Below the pieces are notes generated by a model. The model was not told where the DNA came from and did no database searches. It was given only the letters and a program-made list of their open reading frames with translations. From Curtobacterium flaccumfaciens (GTDB taxonomy: Bacteria; Actinomycetota; Actinomycetes; Actinomycetales; Microbacteriaceae), in contig NZ_SNVW01000008.1 of NCBI RefSeq assembly GCF_004361695.1, positions 116,546 through 180,545 on the forward strand: a stretch of DNA of 64,000 bases, read 5' to 3'. Each line of letters begins with the position of its first letter. Positions within the stretch are counted from its first letter, which is position 1. Below are positions 8,172-17,400 of the stretch, one piece after another. The translations under genes were made by a program, and so were the position numbers.

Positions 8172-8537
8172 CGCGCGCTGCGCGCTCGCGCCCCGCGGGC
8201 GCGCTGGGCGCGCTCCGCGGACGCTGAGATCGCACCTTCGCGCGCCGACCGCACACGGCCCCGCGCCGAAGTGCGATCTCATCGCCCTGGCGCCGCTGGC
8301 GTCGCCGCCCGGGGCGCTGCCGCGCGCTGGCCCGGTGAGATCGCACTTTCGCGCGCCGACCGCACGCGGCTCCGCGCCGAAGTGCGATCTCGCCGCCCTG
8401 GGGCCGCTGGCGTCGCCGCCCGGGGCGCTGCCGCGCGCTGGCCCGGTGAGATCGCACTTTCGCGCGGCGACCTCACATGGCTCCGCGCCGAAGTGCGATC
8501 TCGGCGGCCGAGCGGGGCGTGCCGAGCGCGCGCGGCG
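8172..8537. other. 366-bp convergent intergenic region filled by repeats
   Basis: No gene. After a GCGCGC-rich stretch (8172-8220) the whole region is the triplicated 57-bp element with 54-bp spacers (8225-8503) and a short GC-rich tail before the stop of the ParA-type gene on the other strand. Confidence 0.7.
8225..8503. repeat. Tandem array: three 57-bp inverted-repeat elements, 111-bp period
   Basis: Elements start at 8225, 8336 and 8447, exactly 111 bases apart. Each has a left arm TGAGATCGCACYTTCGCGCG and a right arm CGCGCCGAAGTGCGATCTC, so each can form a stem of roughly 18 pairs with one or two mismatches. The two 54-bp spacers are nearly identical to each other, which marks recent tandem duplication of a 111-bp unit. 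The array sits between two convergent genes. It is not a CRISPR: only three units, and the spacers are the same sequence. Confidence 0.85.
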
Positions 8538-9371
8538 CTAGGCGGCGCCGCCCTCGGCGTAGGGGCCGATCTTGCCCGTGCGCATGATGCGCTCGAGCAG
8601 CTGGTCGAAGTTCCGCGCCATCTCCTGCGCCGACTCGCCGGGCCACACGTGCAGGGGCTTCGCCGCACCCTGCGCCTGCTGCAGCGACGTGCGCTCGGGC
8701 AGCTGCGGGGAGAGCACGAGCGGGCCGAACATGTCCCGGAGCTCCTTGATGCGGAACTGGTGCTCGAGGGACTGCACGCGGGCACGGTTCACGATGATGC
8801 CGAGGGGCTGCAGACGGGGGGAGAGCCCGCGTCGGATCTCCTCGATCGCGCGGAGGGCCCGGTCGGCGGCAGCCACGGAGAACAGCCCGGGCTCGGTGAC
8901 GACGGTCACGCGGTCGGACGCGGCCCACGCGGTACGGGTGAGGGCGTTGAGCGACGGCGCGCAGTCGATGAGGACGAGCTCGTAGTCCTGCTCGACGTTG
9001 GCCAGGGCCTCTTCGAGCTTCCAGATGTCGCGGATGGACGGGTGCGGCCCGTCGAAGTTGATCGCCGAGGGGGAGCCGACCATCACGTCGATCTTGCCCT
9101 GGGAGCCCTTCGTCCAGCCGGACGGGGCGATCGCCTGGCGGACGATCTTCTCCTTCGGGTTCTCGAGGACGTCGGCGACGTTGAGGTGTCCGGAGATGTT
9201 GATGTCGAGCCCGGTCGAGACGTCCGACTGCGGGTCGAGATCCACCACCAGCGTGCGCAGTCCCTTGGCGAACGCGGCCGAAGTCAGGCCGAGCGTCACC
9301 GTCGTCTTGCCGACACCACCCTTGAGGGAGCTCACGCTGAGTACATGCACGGTCAGCAACGTTACCGCCAC
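8538..9371 (-). CDS. ParA/MinD-type P-loop ATPase
   Basis: 277 residues from the GTG at 9371; a second GTG at 9350 would give the more typical N-terminus MHVLSVSSLKGGVGKTT. The deviant Walker A KGGVGKTT is directly after the N-terminal strand, VVDLDPQSD is the A' motif, and VLIDCAPSLNALTRTAW is Walker B. These place it in the ParA/Soj family of ATP-dependent positioning proteins. No parB gene is adjacent, so this is an orphan ParA rather than the chromosome-partition pair; such orphans position other cargo or aid growth and division. It is divergent from pyc, with which it shares an upstream region of about 40-60 bases. Confidence 0.85.
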   Translation of the reverse strand: MAVTLLTVHVLSVSSLKGGVGKTTVTLGLTSAAFAKGLRTLVVDLDPQSDVSTGLDINISGHLNVADVLENPKEKIVRQAIAPSGWTKGSQGKIDVMVGSPSAINFDGPHPSIRDIWKLEEALANVEQDYELVLIDCAPSLNALTRTAWAASDRVTVVTEPGLFSVAAADRALRAIEEIRRGLSPRLQPLGIIVNRARVQSLEHQFRIKELRDMFGPLVLSPQLPERTSLQQAQGAAKPLHVWPGESAQEMARNFDQLLERIMRTGKIGPYAEGGAA

Positions 9372-9377
9372 TAGGGT
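9372..9377 (+). promoter_or_regulatory. Probable -10 hexamer of pyc
   Basis: TAGGGT 34 bases upstream of the pyc GTG, in the short divergent gap with the ParA gene. It belongs to the TAGGNT class of -10 boxes seen before several genes in this window. No clear -35. Confidence 0.4.
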
Positions 9378-9410
9378 TGTCTCACCTCAACCCGGGCTGA
9401 AAGGGACCTC

Positions 9411-12400
9411 GTGTTCAGCAAGATCCTGGTCGCCAATCGTGGCGAGATCGCGATCCGCGCATTCCGTGCGGCGTACGAGCTCGGTGCCCGCACCGTGGCC
9501 GTCTACCCCTACGAGGACCGGAACTCGCTGCACCGTCTGAAGGCGGACGAGGCGTACCTGATCGGGGAGCGGGGCCACCCCGTGCGGGCGTACCTCGACG
9601 TCTCCGAGATCGTGCGCGTGGCGCAGGAGTCCGGCGCCGACGCGATCTACCCGGGGTACGGCTTCCTGTCCGAGAACCCGGAGCTCGCCGCCGCGGCCGC
9701 CGCCGCGGGCATCACCTTCATCGGCCCCGGCGAGCACGTGCTCGAGATGGCGGGCAACAAGGTCACCGCGAAGGAGCACGCGATCGCGGCCGGCGTGCCG
9801 GTCCTCGCGAGCACCCCGGCGAGCCGCGACATCGACGAGCTCATCGCCGGGGCGGACGCCATCGGCTTCCCGGTCTTCGCGAAGGCCGTCGCCGGTGGTG
9901 GCGGTCGCGGTATGCGCCGGGTGGAGACGAAGCCCGAGCTGCGGGCGGCCCTCGAAGAGGCGATGCGCGAGGCCGACAGCGCGTTCGGGGACCCGACGAT
10001 GTTCCTCGAGCAGGCCGTCATCCGCCCGCGGCACATCGAGGTGCAGATCCTCGCCGACGCCACGGGCACCGACGCGGGCACGATCCACCTGTTCGAGCGG
10101 GACTGCTCGGTACAGCGGCGCAACCAGAAGGTCGTCGAGATCGCGCCGGCGCCGAACCTCGACCCCGCGATCGCCAGCGCCCTGCACCGCGACGCCGTCG
10201 CCTTCGCCCGCTCGATCGGCTACGTGAACGCCGGCACGGTCGAGTTCCTCCTCGACACCGAGGGTGAGCGTGAGGGCCAGCACGTCTTCATCGAGATGAA
10301 CCCGCGCATCCAGGTCGAGCACACCGTCACCGAAGAGGTCACGGACGTCGACCTGGTGCAGTCGCAGATGCGCATCGCCGCGGGGCAGACGCTCGCCGAG
10401 CTCGGGCTGACGCAGGACACCGTCCACGTGCACGGGGCCGCGCTGCAGACCCGCATCACGACCGAGGACCCGACGCAGGGCTTCCGTCCGGACACCGGAC
10501 GCATCACGACCTACCGCAGCCCGGGCGGCGCGGGTGTGCGCCTCGACGGCGGCACGGTGGCCACCGGCGCGCAGATCAGCCCGCACTTCGACTCGATGCT
10601 CGCGAAGATGACCTGCCGCGGGCGGGACTTCCCGGCGGCGGTGGCCCGGGCGAAGCGCGCCCTCGCCGAGTTCCGCATCCGGGGCGTGTCGACGAACATC
10701 CCGTTCCTGCAGGCCGTGCTCGAGGACCCGGACTTCGCCCGCGGCGACGTGTCGACGAAGTTCATCGAGGAGCGCCCGCAGCTGTTCAGCGGGCACGTCT
10801 CGAAGGACCGCGGCACGAAGGTCCTCAACTGGCTCGCCGACGTCACCGTGAACAAGCCGAACGGCGAGCGTCGGCCGCAGACGGTGGAGCCGAGCGAGAA
10901 GCTGCCGGCGATCGACCTCGGTGCGCCGGTCCCGGCGGGGCAGCGCGACCTGCTGCGCGAGGTGGGTCCGGCGGCGTGGTCGCAGGCCCTCCGTGCCCAG
11001 ACCGCCCTCGCCGTCACCGAGACGACGATGCGCGACGCCCACCAGTCGCTCCTCGCGACCCGGGTCCGCACGAAGGACCTCGTCGCGGTCGCCCCGTACG
11101 TCGCCCGGCTCACGCCGCAGCTGCTCAGCGCAGAGGCGTGGGGCGGCGCCACCTACGACGTCGCGCTCCGCTTCCTCGGTGAGGACCCGTGGGAGCGCCT
11201 GGCGTCCCTGCGCGAGGCGATGCCGAACATCCCGATCCAGATGCTCCTGCGCGGCCGGAACACGGTCGGCTACACGCCGTACCCGACCGAGGTGACCGAC
11301 GCGTTCGTCGCCGAGGCCGCCGCGACCGGTGTCGACGTCTTCCGTGTGTTCGACGCCCTGAACGACGTCAGCCAGCTCCGACCGGCGCTCGAGGCCGTGC
11401 TCGCGACCGGCACCGCCGTGGCCGAGGGAGCGATCTGCTACACCGCGGACCTCCTCGACCCGGCAGAGGACCTCTACACGCTCGACTACTACCTCCGCCT
11501 GGCGGAGCAGATGGTCGAGGCCGGCGCCCACGTCATCGGCATCAAGGACATGGCGGGGCTCCTCCGCGCCGGAGCGGCCGAGAAGCTCGTCACCGCGCTC
11601 CGCGAGCGGTTCGACCAGCCGGTCCACGTGCACACCCACGACACCGCCGGTGGGCAGCTCGCGACGCTGCTGGCCGCCGCACGTGCCGGTGCCGACGCGG
11701 TGGACGTCGCGGCCGCCCCGATGGCCGGCACGACGAGCCAGCCGAGCATGTCCGCGCTCGTCGCCGCCCTGGCGCACACCGAGCGCGACACCGGCCTCTC
11801 GCTGACCGCCGTCGGTGACCTCGAGCCCTACTGGGAGGCCGTGCGCCGCGCCTACGCCCCGTTCGAGTCCGGCCTGCCGGGTCCGACCGGTCGCGTGTAC
11901 CAGCACGAGATCCCGGGCGGGCAGCTGTCGAACCTCCGCCAGCAGGCCATCGCGCTCGGACTCGGCGACCGGTTCGAGCAGGTCGAGGACTGGTACGCCG
12001 AGGCGAACCGGATCCTCGGGCGTCCGACCAAGGTCACGCCGTCGTCGAAGGTCGTCGGCGACCTCGCACTGCAGCTCGCCGCCGTCGACGCCGACCCGCG
12101 CGACTTCGAGCAGAACCCGCAGAAGTACGACATCCCGGACTCCGTCGTCGGCTTCATGGCCGGCGAGCTCGGTGACCTGCCCGGCGGCTGGCCCGAGCCC
12201 TTCCGCTCGAAGGTGCTCGAGGGCCGCGACGTCCGGCTCGAGATCACGCCGGTGCCCGACGCCGAGCGCGAGCACCTGGGCACGCCGGGCCCGGAGCGGC
12301 AGCACGCCCTCAACCGTCTGCTGTTCCCGCAGCCGACGCAGCAGTTCGAGGCCGTCCGCGAGCAGTACGGCGACCTGTCGGTCGTCCCCACCGTCGACTA

Positions 12401-12821
12401 CCTCTACGGCCTCCGCCCCGGGCAGGAGCACACCGTGCCGCTCGGCAGGGGCGTGAACCTGTTCGTCGGGCTCGAGGCGATCGGCGAGGTGGACGACAAG
12501 GGCATCCGCACGGTGATGGCGACGATGAACGGGCAGCTCCGCCCGGTCTCCGTCCGTGACCGCTCGGTCGAGGTCGAGACGAAGGCCGCCGAGCGTGCGG
12601 ACAAGTCCGACCCGAAGCACGTCCCGGCACCGTTCTCCGGGGTCGTGACGCTCAAGGTCGCCGTCGGTGACGTCGTCGAGGCCGGGCAGGCCGTGGCGAG
12701 CATCGAGGCGATGAAGATGGAAGCGGCCATCACGGCGCCCGTGGCGGGCACCGTCGGCCGGCTCGCGATCCCGGTGACCCAGCAGGTGGACGCCGGAGAC
12801 CTCCTGGTGGTGCTGCAGTAA
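9411..12821 (+). CDS. pyc: Pyruvate carboxylase
   Basis: 1136 residues, full length for the single-chain enzyme that carboxylates pyruvate to oxaloacetate using ATP, bicarbonate and biotin. The GTG start has an AAAGGG site. The biotin carboxylase domain begins [20 protein letters not shown] and contains the glycine-rich [13 protein letters not shown] loop and [15 protein letters not shown] (active-site Glu/Arg). The carboxyltransferase domain starts about residue 525 with [16 protein letters not shown] and carries metal-ligand HTHDT. The biotinyl domain ends the protein with EAMKMEA, placing the biotin lysine at K1102. It is a cytosolic anaplerotic enzyme feeding the TCA cycle. The following deformylase gene is only one base away, so they are probably co-transcribed. 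Confidence 0.97.
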   Translation: MFSKILVANRGEIAIRAFRAAYELGARTVAVYPYEDRNSLHRLKADEAYLIGERGHPVRAYLDVSEIVRVAQESGADAIYPGYGFLSENPELAAAAAAAGITFIGPGEHVLEMAGNKVTAKEHAIAAGVPVLASTPASRDIDELIAGADAIGFPVFAKAVAGGGGRGMRRVETKPELRAALEEAMREADSAFGDPTMFLEQAVIRPRHIEVQILADATGTDAGTIHLFERDCSVQRRNQKVVEIAPAPNLDPAIASALHRDAVAFARSIGYVNAGTVEFLLDTEGEREGQHVFIEMNPRIQVEHTVTEEVTDVDLVQSQMRIAAGQTLAELGLTQDTVHVHGAALQTRITTEDPTQGFRPDTGRITTYRSPGGAGVRLDGGTVATGAQISPHFDSMLAKMTCRGRDFPAAVARAKRALAEFRIRGVSTNIPFLQAVLEDPDFARGDVSTKFIEERPQLFSGHVSKDRGTKVLNWLADVTVNKPNGERRPQTVEPSEKLPAIDLGAPVPAGQRDLLREVGPAAWSQALRAQTALAVTETTMRDAHQSLLATRVRTKDLVAVAPYVARLTPQLLSAEAWGGATYDVALRFLGEDPWERLASLREAMPNIPIQMLLRGRNTVGYTPYPTEVTDAFVAEAAATGVDVFRVFDALNDVSQLRPALEAVLATGTAVAEGAICYTADLLDPAEDLYTLDYYLRLAEQMVEAGAHVIGIKDMAGLLRAGAAEKLVTALRERFDQPVHVHTHDTAGGQLATLLAAARAGADAVDVAAAPMAGTTSQPSMSALVAALAHTERDTGLSLTAVGDLEPYWEAVRRAYAPFESGLPGPTGRVYQHEIPGGQLSNLRQQAIALGLGDRFEQVEDWYAEANRILGRPTKVTPSSKVVGDLALQLAAVDADPRDFEQNPQKYDIPDSVVGFMAGELGDLPGGWPEPFRSKVLEGRDVRLEITPVPDAEREHLGTPGPERQHALNRLLFPQPTQQFEAVREQYGDLSVVPTVDYLYGLRPGQEHTVPLGRGVNLFVGLEAIGEVDDKGIRTVMATMNGQLRPVSVRDRSVEVETKAAERADKSDPKHVPAPFSGVVTLKVAVGDVVEAGQAVASIEAMKMEAAITAPVAGTVGRLAIPVTQQVDAGDLLVVLQ

Positions 12822-12822
12822 C

Positions 12823-13326
12823 GTGACCGTTCGTCCCATCCGCCTGTTCGGCGACCCCGTCCTCCGTTCGCCGGCCGACCCGATCCCGACCGCGACGCTC
12901 GGCAGTCCCGGCATCCGCGACCTGGTGCAGGACCTCGTCGACACCGTCGAGGAGCCCGGCCGCGCCGGCGTCGCCGCGCCCCAGATCGGGGTCGGCCTCC
13001 GCGCGTTCTCGTACAACGTCGACGGCGTGGTCGGCTACGTCCTCAACCCCGAGGTCGTCGAGGTCTCGGGGGAGCCGGAGCTCATGGACGAGGGGTGCCT
13101 CTCCGTCCCCGGCCTGGCCTACCCGACCCGCCGGTACCCGTACGCGAAGGTCCGCGGCGTGGACGTCGACGGCGCCGAGGTCGTGCTCGAGGGCACCGGG
13201 CTGATGGCGGAGGCGCTGCAGCACGAGGTCGACCACCTCGACGGCACCGTGTACGTCATGACGCTCGACCCGGAGGTCCGCCGCCAGGCCCTCCGCGACA
13301 TCCGCGAACAGGACTGGTTCCACTAG
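12823..13326 (+). CDS. def: Peptide deformylase
   Basis: 167 residues starting at a GTG one base after the pyc stop. It removes the N-terminal formyl group from nascent proteins. All three family motifs are present: GVAAPQIG (motif I, 49-56), EGCLSVPG (motif II, with metal ligand C92) and QHEVDHLDG (motif III, ligands H134 and H138, catalytic E135). It ends in EQDWFH, a normal short C-terminus, making it most like the type I/III deformylases of actinobacteria. Cytosolic, acts at the ribosome exit. Confidence 0.96.
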   Translation: MTVRPIRLFGDPVLRSPADPIPTATLGSPGIRDLVQDLVDTVEEPGRAGVAAPQIGVGLRAFSYNVDGVVGYVLNPEVVEVSGEPELMDEGCLSVPGLAYPTRRYPYAKVRGVDVDGAEVVLEGTGLMAEALQHEVDHLDGTVYVMTLDPEVRRQALRDIREQDWFH

Positions 13327-13396
13327 CGCGTCGCCCGCTTGTCCGCACTCCTGCCGACACTCGATCACGGGGGTCGCCGCGCGGTGCCCGGCAGCG

Positions 13397-13402
13397 TAGG
13401 GT
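13397..13402 (+). promoter_or_regulatory. Probable -10 hexamer of the secreted-protein gene
   Basis: TAGGGT, 63 bases upstream of the GTG at 13466, in the 139-bp gap after def. It has the same TAGGNT form as other putative -10 boxes here. Low confidence without a recognisable -35. Confidence 0.3.
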
Positions 13403-13465
13403 TCCGCTCGACGCGCAGCCGGCCCGACCCACCGACGGGCCGCCGCGTCCGATCGGAGGACCGTC

Positions 13466-15037
13466 GTGCGCCAGGGGACCAGGACCACCCGCGGGAACGT
13501 GCCACGCCTGCTGGCGACCGTGCTCGCAGCCCTCACCACCGTCGCGGCCGCAGCCGTGGGCGCCGCGGCACCGCCGCCGGCGACCGCCGCGACCACGACG
13601 GCGACGACCACCGCCGCGGCGGCCGCCACCGAGCCCGAAGGGGCGGACTACGCCACCGACGTGTACGGCGACGCCTGGGACTTCTCGAACGCCGCCGACA
13701 TCAACACCAGCTTCACCTCCGGAGCGGCCTCGGTGCGGAGTGGTGCGCTCAACGTCGACCTCGTGCACGGCGACCAGCTGTTCCTCGTGCACTCCATCGG
13801 GGGCAGTGTCCCGTTCGGTCGTGACGGCGCCCTGCAGCCCGTCGACACCGCGAAGTACACCCGGCTGTCGTTCTCGATGAACCAGCCGATGGCCAACCGC
13901 ATCGGTGCCGTCTACTGGTTCACCTGCCGTGAGCAGACGGCCGCCTGCGGCGGTGGCGTCTCGTTCCCGACGACGCAGGGCAAGCACGTGTACGACATCG
14001 ACCTCGCCGCGAGCTCGACGCTCCTCGCCAAGCGGCCGTGGAAGTCCGCGAAGATGGTCGTCGTCCGCCTCGACCCCGTCGTGATCCGCTCGAGCGAGCG
14101 GTCGGGCGGCACCGCGGTGATCGACTGGGTCCGGCTGCACGCCGCGCAGGACGCCGCGCACCCGCACGCGGCACTGCCGCCGGGCACGTTCGGCACGACC
14201 ACCATCACGCCCCGGCCGCAGACCGTCGTGGACTCGCCGAACCCCTCGCAGGGCGCCGACCTCGCCGCGGTGCAGCGCGGCCGCTCGTGGGACTTCCGGT
14301 CCGGCCCGGCGACCACGGGCATGCGGTACCAGAACCTCACCCAGATCACCCGTGACGCCAGGGGGCTGACGGCGAAGAACGCGCCGCCGTTGCGCAACGA
14401 TCCGCGCATCATGTTCCCGGTGTCCGCCTTCAAGGGGGACACGTGGCACTACCTGCAGTTCGACATGGCGTACGACGGGAAGTTCAACCTGTCGGGCAAC
14501 GCCGGCGGCGGCAAGATGGCGCGGGTGATCTGGACCGCGGCCGGCTCGGGCACGCCGCAGATCAGCAACGACATCCTCACGTACGACTCGGGGAACCAGG
14601 CCGAGGTCACGCTCGACCTCACCGCGCGCAACCCGCTCGACGAGAACGCCCTCGCGCCGAAGCTCGGCTGGGCAGGCCGGACGATCACGAGCCTCCGGTT
14701 CGACCCGAACGAGGACCCGGGCGCCGCGGTCTGGCACCTGAAGTCGCTCCACCTGCGGGCCGACCCGACCGCGACCGGTGCCACCACCGTCGGCTTCCAC
14801 GACGCCGCCTGGGTCGCGGGCACCACGGCCGAGGTGGCCGTCGGCACCCAGCGCCCGGGCAGCCACGGCTACGTCGCTATCGCCAAGAACGTCGCCGTGA
14901 CCAAGGGCTCGAACGCGGTCCCGTTCCGTCTCGGGTCGATGGCCGCCGGCCGTTACTGGGTGCGCGTCACGCTCACCCACCCGAACGGCACCGCGTCGAC
15001 GTCCTACTCCACGTCGCCGATCGTCATGCGGCGCTGA
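13466..15037 (+). CDS. Secreted protein with duplicated WDF module, function unknown
   Basis: 523 residues from a GTG with a GGAGGACC ribosome site. A basic N-terminus, a hydrophobic segment (about 12-35) and an Ala-Thr-rich stretch make a clear signal peptide, so it is exported. The mature part holds two homologous modules. Module 1 runs from about residue 70 (DAWDFSNAADI) to 230 (VIDWVRLHA); module 2 runs from about 270 (RSWDFRSGP) to 430 (VWHLKSLHLRA). Both share WDF, a central strand of the type LSFSMNQPMANR / LQFDMAYDGKFN, and an end of the type R-DP...W...H. This looks like a beta-sandwich, ligand-binding or carbohydrate-binding fold. A C-terminal Ig-like segment follows. No catalytic motif recognised. 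Confidence 0.8.
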   Translation: MRQGTRTTRGNVPRLLATVLAALTTVAAAAVGAAAPPPATAATTTATTTAAAAATEPEGADYATDVYGDAWDFSNAADINTSFTSGAASVRSGALNVDLVHGDQLFLVHSIGGSVPFGRDGALQPVDTAKYTRLSFSMNQPMANRIGAVYWFTCREQTAACGGGVSFPTTQGKHVYDIDLAASSTLLAKRPWKSAKMVVVRLDPVVIRSSERSGGTAVIDWVRLHAAQDAAHPHAALPPGTFGTTTITPRPQTVVDSPNPSQGADLAAVQRGRSWDFRSGPATTGMRYQNLTQITRDARGLTAKNAPPLRNDPRIMFPVSAFKGDTWHYLQFDMAYDGKFNLSGNAGGGKMARVIWTAAGSGTPQISNDILTYDSGNQAEVTLDLTARNPLDENALAPKLGWAGRTITSLRFDPNEDPGAAVWHLKSLHLRADPTATGATTVGFHDAAWVAGTTAEVAVGTQRPGSHGYVAIAKNVAVTKGSNAVPFRLGSMAAGRYWVRVTLTHPNGTASTSYSTSPIVMRR

Positions 15038-15109
15038 CGCGCTGCCCGCAGCGAACACGGCCTGACACCCGGACGTGGGATTGTCGCTTCGTCCTGACAA
15101 GGAGGTACC

Positions 15110-15304
15110 GTGCTCCTGTCGGCCTCCCACCGGCACCACCCCACCGGCACCCCCACGTCCCCAGGATCCCGCATGACCAGTCAGAACGACGAGCTCAGCT
15201 CACACCGCACCCGCACGAACCGCCGCCCCGCCGAGGCCCCCGTCACGACCGCGTCGGTCGCCGTCCTCGACACCCCCGCTGCGGAGCAGTCGGCCGAGGT
15301 CTGA
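15110..15304 (+). CDS. Small ORF with a perfect ribosome site, function unknown
   Basis: A 64-codon frame from a GTG at 15110. The only strong evidence is AAGGAGGT ending 4 bases before the start, close to ideal. An in-frame ATG at 15173 with a weak AGGA site would give a 43-residue product. The protein is polar, rich in Ser, Thr, His and Arg, without a signal peptide, cysteines or membrane segment, and resembles nothing I know. It stands alone between the secreted protein and a palindrome convergent with fadD. It could be a small regulatory or stress protein. Confidence 0.4.
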   Translation: MLLSASHRHHPTGTPTSPGSRMTSQNDELSSHRTRTNRRPAEAPVTTASVAVLDTPAAEQSAEV

Positions 15305-15369
15305 GCGCGACGCGCGCGGTGCGTCGCGGACCCGACAGCGGGTCGCGCCCCGCGCGCAGCCGCACCGCA

Positions 15370-15414
15370 CTGGAGGCCCGGTGCCGGTCCACGGGACCGG
15401 CACCGGGCCTCCAG
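15370..15414. repeat. Perfect 21-bp inverted repeat, CTGGAGGC family
   Basis: Left arm 15370-15390 (starting CTGGAGGCCCGGTGCC) pairs perfectly over 21 bases with 15394-15414, leaving a 3-base loop ACG. It is placed between the convergent ends of the small ORF and fadD, where a hairpin could terminate both transcripts, but no U-tract is present on either strand. Confidence 0.85.
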
Positions 15415-15431
15415 GCAGTTGCGTCCAGTGC

Positions 15432-17279
15432 CTAGGCGCGGTTCCGTCGTCGGGTCTCGACCACGGGTGTCGCGGTCGTCTGCACCTTCGAGCCGGAGTA
15501 GATGTGCTCGACGTCCGCGGCGAAGTCCCGCATGACCACCGGGCGCTTGATCGTCAGCTTCGGCGTGAGGTGCCCGGACGCCTCGGTGAGCTCGGTGTCG
15601 AGGATCGTGAACGACCGCACCGACTCGGCGCGCGAGACGCGCTGGTTCGCGGCGTCGATCGCCTCCTGCACGGCCTCGTGGACGCGCTCGTCGTACGCGG
15701 CCTCGTGGGCGGAGAGCGCCGGGGTGATCCCGCGCGCCTCGCACCAGCCGGGCAGCATCTCGCGGTCGAGCGTGACGAGCGCCGCGATGAACGGCTTGCC
15801 CTCGCCGACGACGACCACCTGGCCGATGACCGGGTGCTCGCGGATGCCGTCCTCGAGCGGTGCCGGGGCGACGTTCTTGCCGCTCGCGGTGACGATGAGC
15901 TCCTTGGCGCGACCGGTCACGGTGAGGATGCCGTCGCCGTCGAGCCGGCCGAGGTCGCCGGTGCGGAACCAGCCGTCGACCAGTGCCGTGGACGTCGCCT
16001 CGTCGTTCCGCCAGTACCGGTCGAAGACGTCGACGCCGCGGATGAGGATCTCACCGTCGTCGGCGATCCGGATCTCGATGCCCGGGAGCGCCCGGCCGAC
16101 GCTGCCGATCCGCAGCTCGCCGGCGCGGTTCACCGTCGCCGGCGCGGTCGTCTCGGTGAGGCCGTAGCCCTCGAGGATCAGGACGCCGATGGAACGGAAG
16201 AAGTGCGACAGCCGCGGGGAGAGCGGCGCCGAACCACTGATGGCGTAGCGGACGTTCCCGCCGAGCGCGTCGCGGAGCTTCGCGTAGACGAGCCGGTCGA
16301 AGAGCCGGAACCGCAGCGCGAGACCGAGCGGCACCTTCCCCTTCGCCAGCGCCTCGGAGTGCGCGACGGCGGTGCGGGCGGCGGCGCGGAAGATCCGGCC
16401 CTTGCCCCCGAGGTCGGCCTTCTGCTCCGCCGAGTTGTAGATCTTCTCGAAGACGCGCGGCACGGCGAGCAGGAACGACGGCTTGAAGGTCGACACCGCC
16501 CGCATGAGGTCCTTCGTGTCCGGCTCGTGGCCGACCAGGACGCCGGCGGAGACGCTCATCGCCGCGATGAACCGGGCGAAGACGTGGGCCATCGGGATGA
16601 AGAGGAGCGTGGAGGCGCCGTCGGCGACGACCTCGGGCATCGCCTCGGACGCTCCCTCGATCGTCGCGGTGAAGTTGTCGTGCCGGAGCACGCAGCCCTT
16701 CGGTCGACCGGTCGTGCCGGACGTGTAGATGATCGTCGCGTCGTCGTGGCCGTGCACGTCGGCGGTGCGGGCCGCGAGTTCGTCGTCGGTGACGTCCTCG
16801 CCGAGCCGGATGAGGTCGTCGAGCCCACCACCGTCGATGGTCCAGTGCTGGCCGAGGTGCGGCAGGTCGGGCGCGATCGAGGCCACGCGGCGCGCGTGCT
16901 CCTCTTGCTCGACGACGATCGCCACGGCCTCGGAGTCGGACAGGATGTAGCGGACCTGGTCGGGGGAGCTGGTCTCGTAGACCGGGATGGCCACGAGGCC
17001 GGCGGTCCAGATCGCGAAGTCGACGAGCGTCCACTCCAGACGGGTGCGCGACAGGATGGCGATGTGCGCGCCGGGTTCGAGGCCGGCGGCGACGAAGCCC
17101 TTCGCGATGCCGCGGACCCGGGCCAGGGTCTCGGCGGCGGTGATCGGCGTCCAGGTGTCCCCGTGGCGCTGGGCCAGGATCGGACGGTCCGGTGTCTTCC
17201 GGGCCCGATCGGAGAGCAGCCGCGCGGCTGAGCCGTGGTCGGGTGCGGTGATCGGGGTTGGGTGCCGCTGATCGTTCAC
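15432..17279 (-). CDS. fadD: Long-chain fatty acid-CoA ligase (AMP-forming)
   Basis: 615 residues from the GTG at 17279, which has AAGGGAG upstream; the open frame further 5' overlaps the divergent glucokinase and is not coding. It activates fatty acids to acyl-CoA through an acyl-adenylate. The P-loop-like AMP motif is YTSGTTGRPKGCVL, the adenine-binding motif is GYGLTETTAPATVN, and the C-terminal subdomain has DGWFRTGDLGRLDGDG and GRAKELIVTASGKNVAP. The FadD15-like N-terminus and neighbours (glucokinase, acyltransferase, AroG, PknL) match the M. tuberculosis Rv2187 region. It likely supplies acyl-CoA for membrane lipids, with the plsC-type gene nearby using the product. Cytosolic or membrane-associated. 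Confidence 0.92.
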   Translation of the reverse strand: MNDQRHPTPITAPDHGSAARLLSDRARKTPDRPILAQRHGDTWTPITAAETLARVRGIAKGFVAAGLEPGAHIAILSRTRLEWTLVDFAIWTAGLVAIPVYETSSPDQVRYILSDSEAVAIVVEQEEHARRVASIAPDLPHLGQHWTIDGGGLDDLIRLGEDVTDDELAARTADVHGHDDATIIYTSGTTGRPKGCVLRHDNFTATIEGASEAMPEVVADGASTLLFIPMAHVFARFIAAMSVSAGVLVGHEPDTKDLMRAVSTFKPSFLLAVPRVFEKIYNSAEQKADLGGKGRIFRAAARTAVAHSEALAKGKVPLGLALRFRLFDRLVYAKLRDALGGNVRYAISGSAPLSPRLSHFFRSIGVLILEGYGLTETTAPATVNRAGELRIGSVGRALPGIEIRIADDGEILIRGVDVFDRYWRNDEATSTALVDGWFRTGDLGRLDGDGILTVTGRAKELIVTASGKNVAPAPLEDGIREHPVIGQVVVVGEGKPFIAALVTLDREMLPGWCEARGITPALSAHEAAYDERVHEAVQEAIDAANQRVSRAESVRSFTILDTELTEASGHLTPKLTIKRPVVMRDFAADVEHIYSGSKVQTTATPVVETRRRNRA

Positions 17280-17386
17280 GGTGACTCCCTTGTCGGCCGG
17301 TTCGATTCGAGGTCGCCTCATCGTCGAGGGGACACCGCCAGCATAGGGTGCACGCCCGAGCGTTCCGTGTGGCCGTGCGGAACCGG

Positions 17387-17392
17387 TAGGCT
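17387..17392 (+). promoter_or_regulatory. -10 hexamer of glk, implying a leaderless mRNA
   Basis: TAGGCT ends 2 bases before the ATG at 17395 and 8 bases before the GTG at 17401. A transcription start 7-8 bases after a -10 box would fall at the GTG, so the ATG would not be in the transcript. Confidence 0.5.
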
Positions 17393-17400
17393 CGATGCTC

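Noticed and set aside
8225..8503. CRISPR-like array (regular repeats and spacers)
   Set aside because: Only three units, spacers are nearly identical to each other, the repeat is a long palindrome, and no cas genes are near. It is a tandem duplication.
8538..9371. Chromosome-partition ParA (with ParB)
   Set aside because: No parB, parS or rnpA/gidB neighbourhood; the gene is an orphan ParA-type ATPase.
9387..13016. Very long open frame on the minus strand opposite pyc
   Set aside because: High-GC shadow of a strongly biased coding gene. The translation is low-complexity Arg/Asp/Gly/His without domains, and the plus strand has an intact pyruvate carboxylase.
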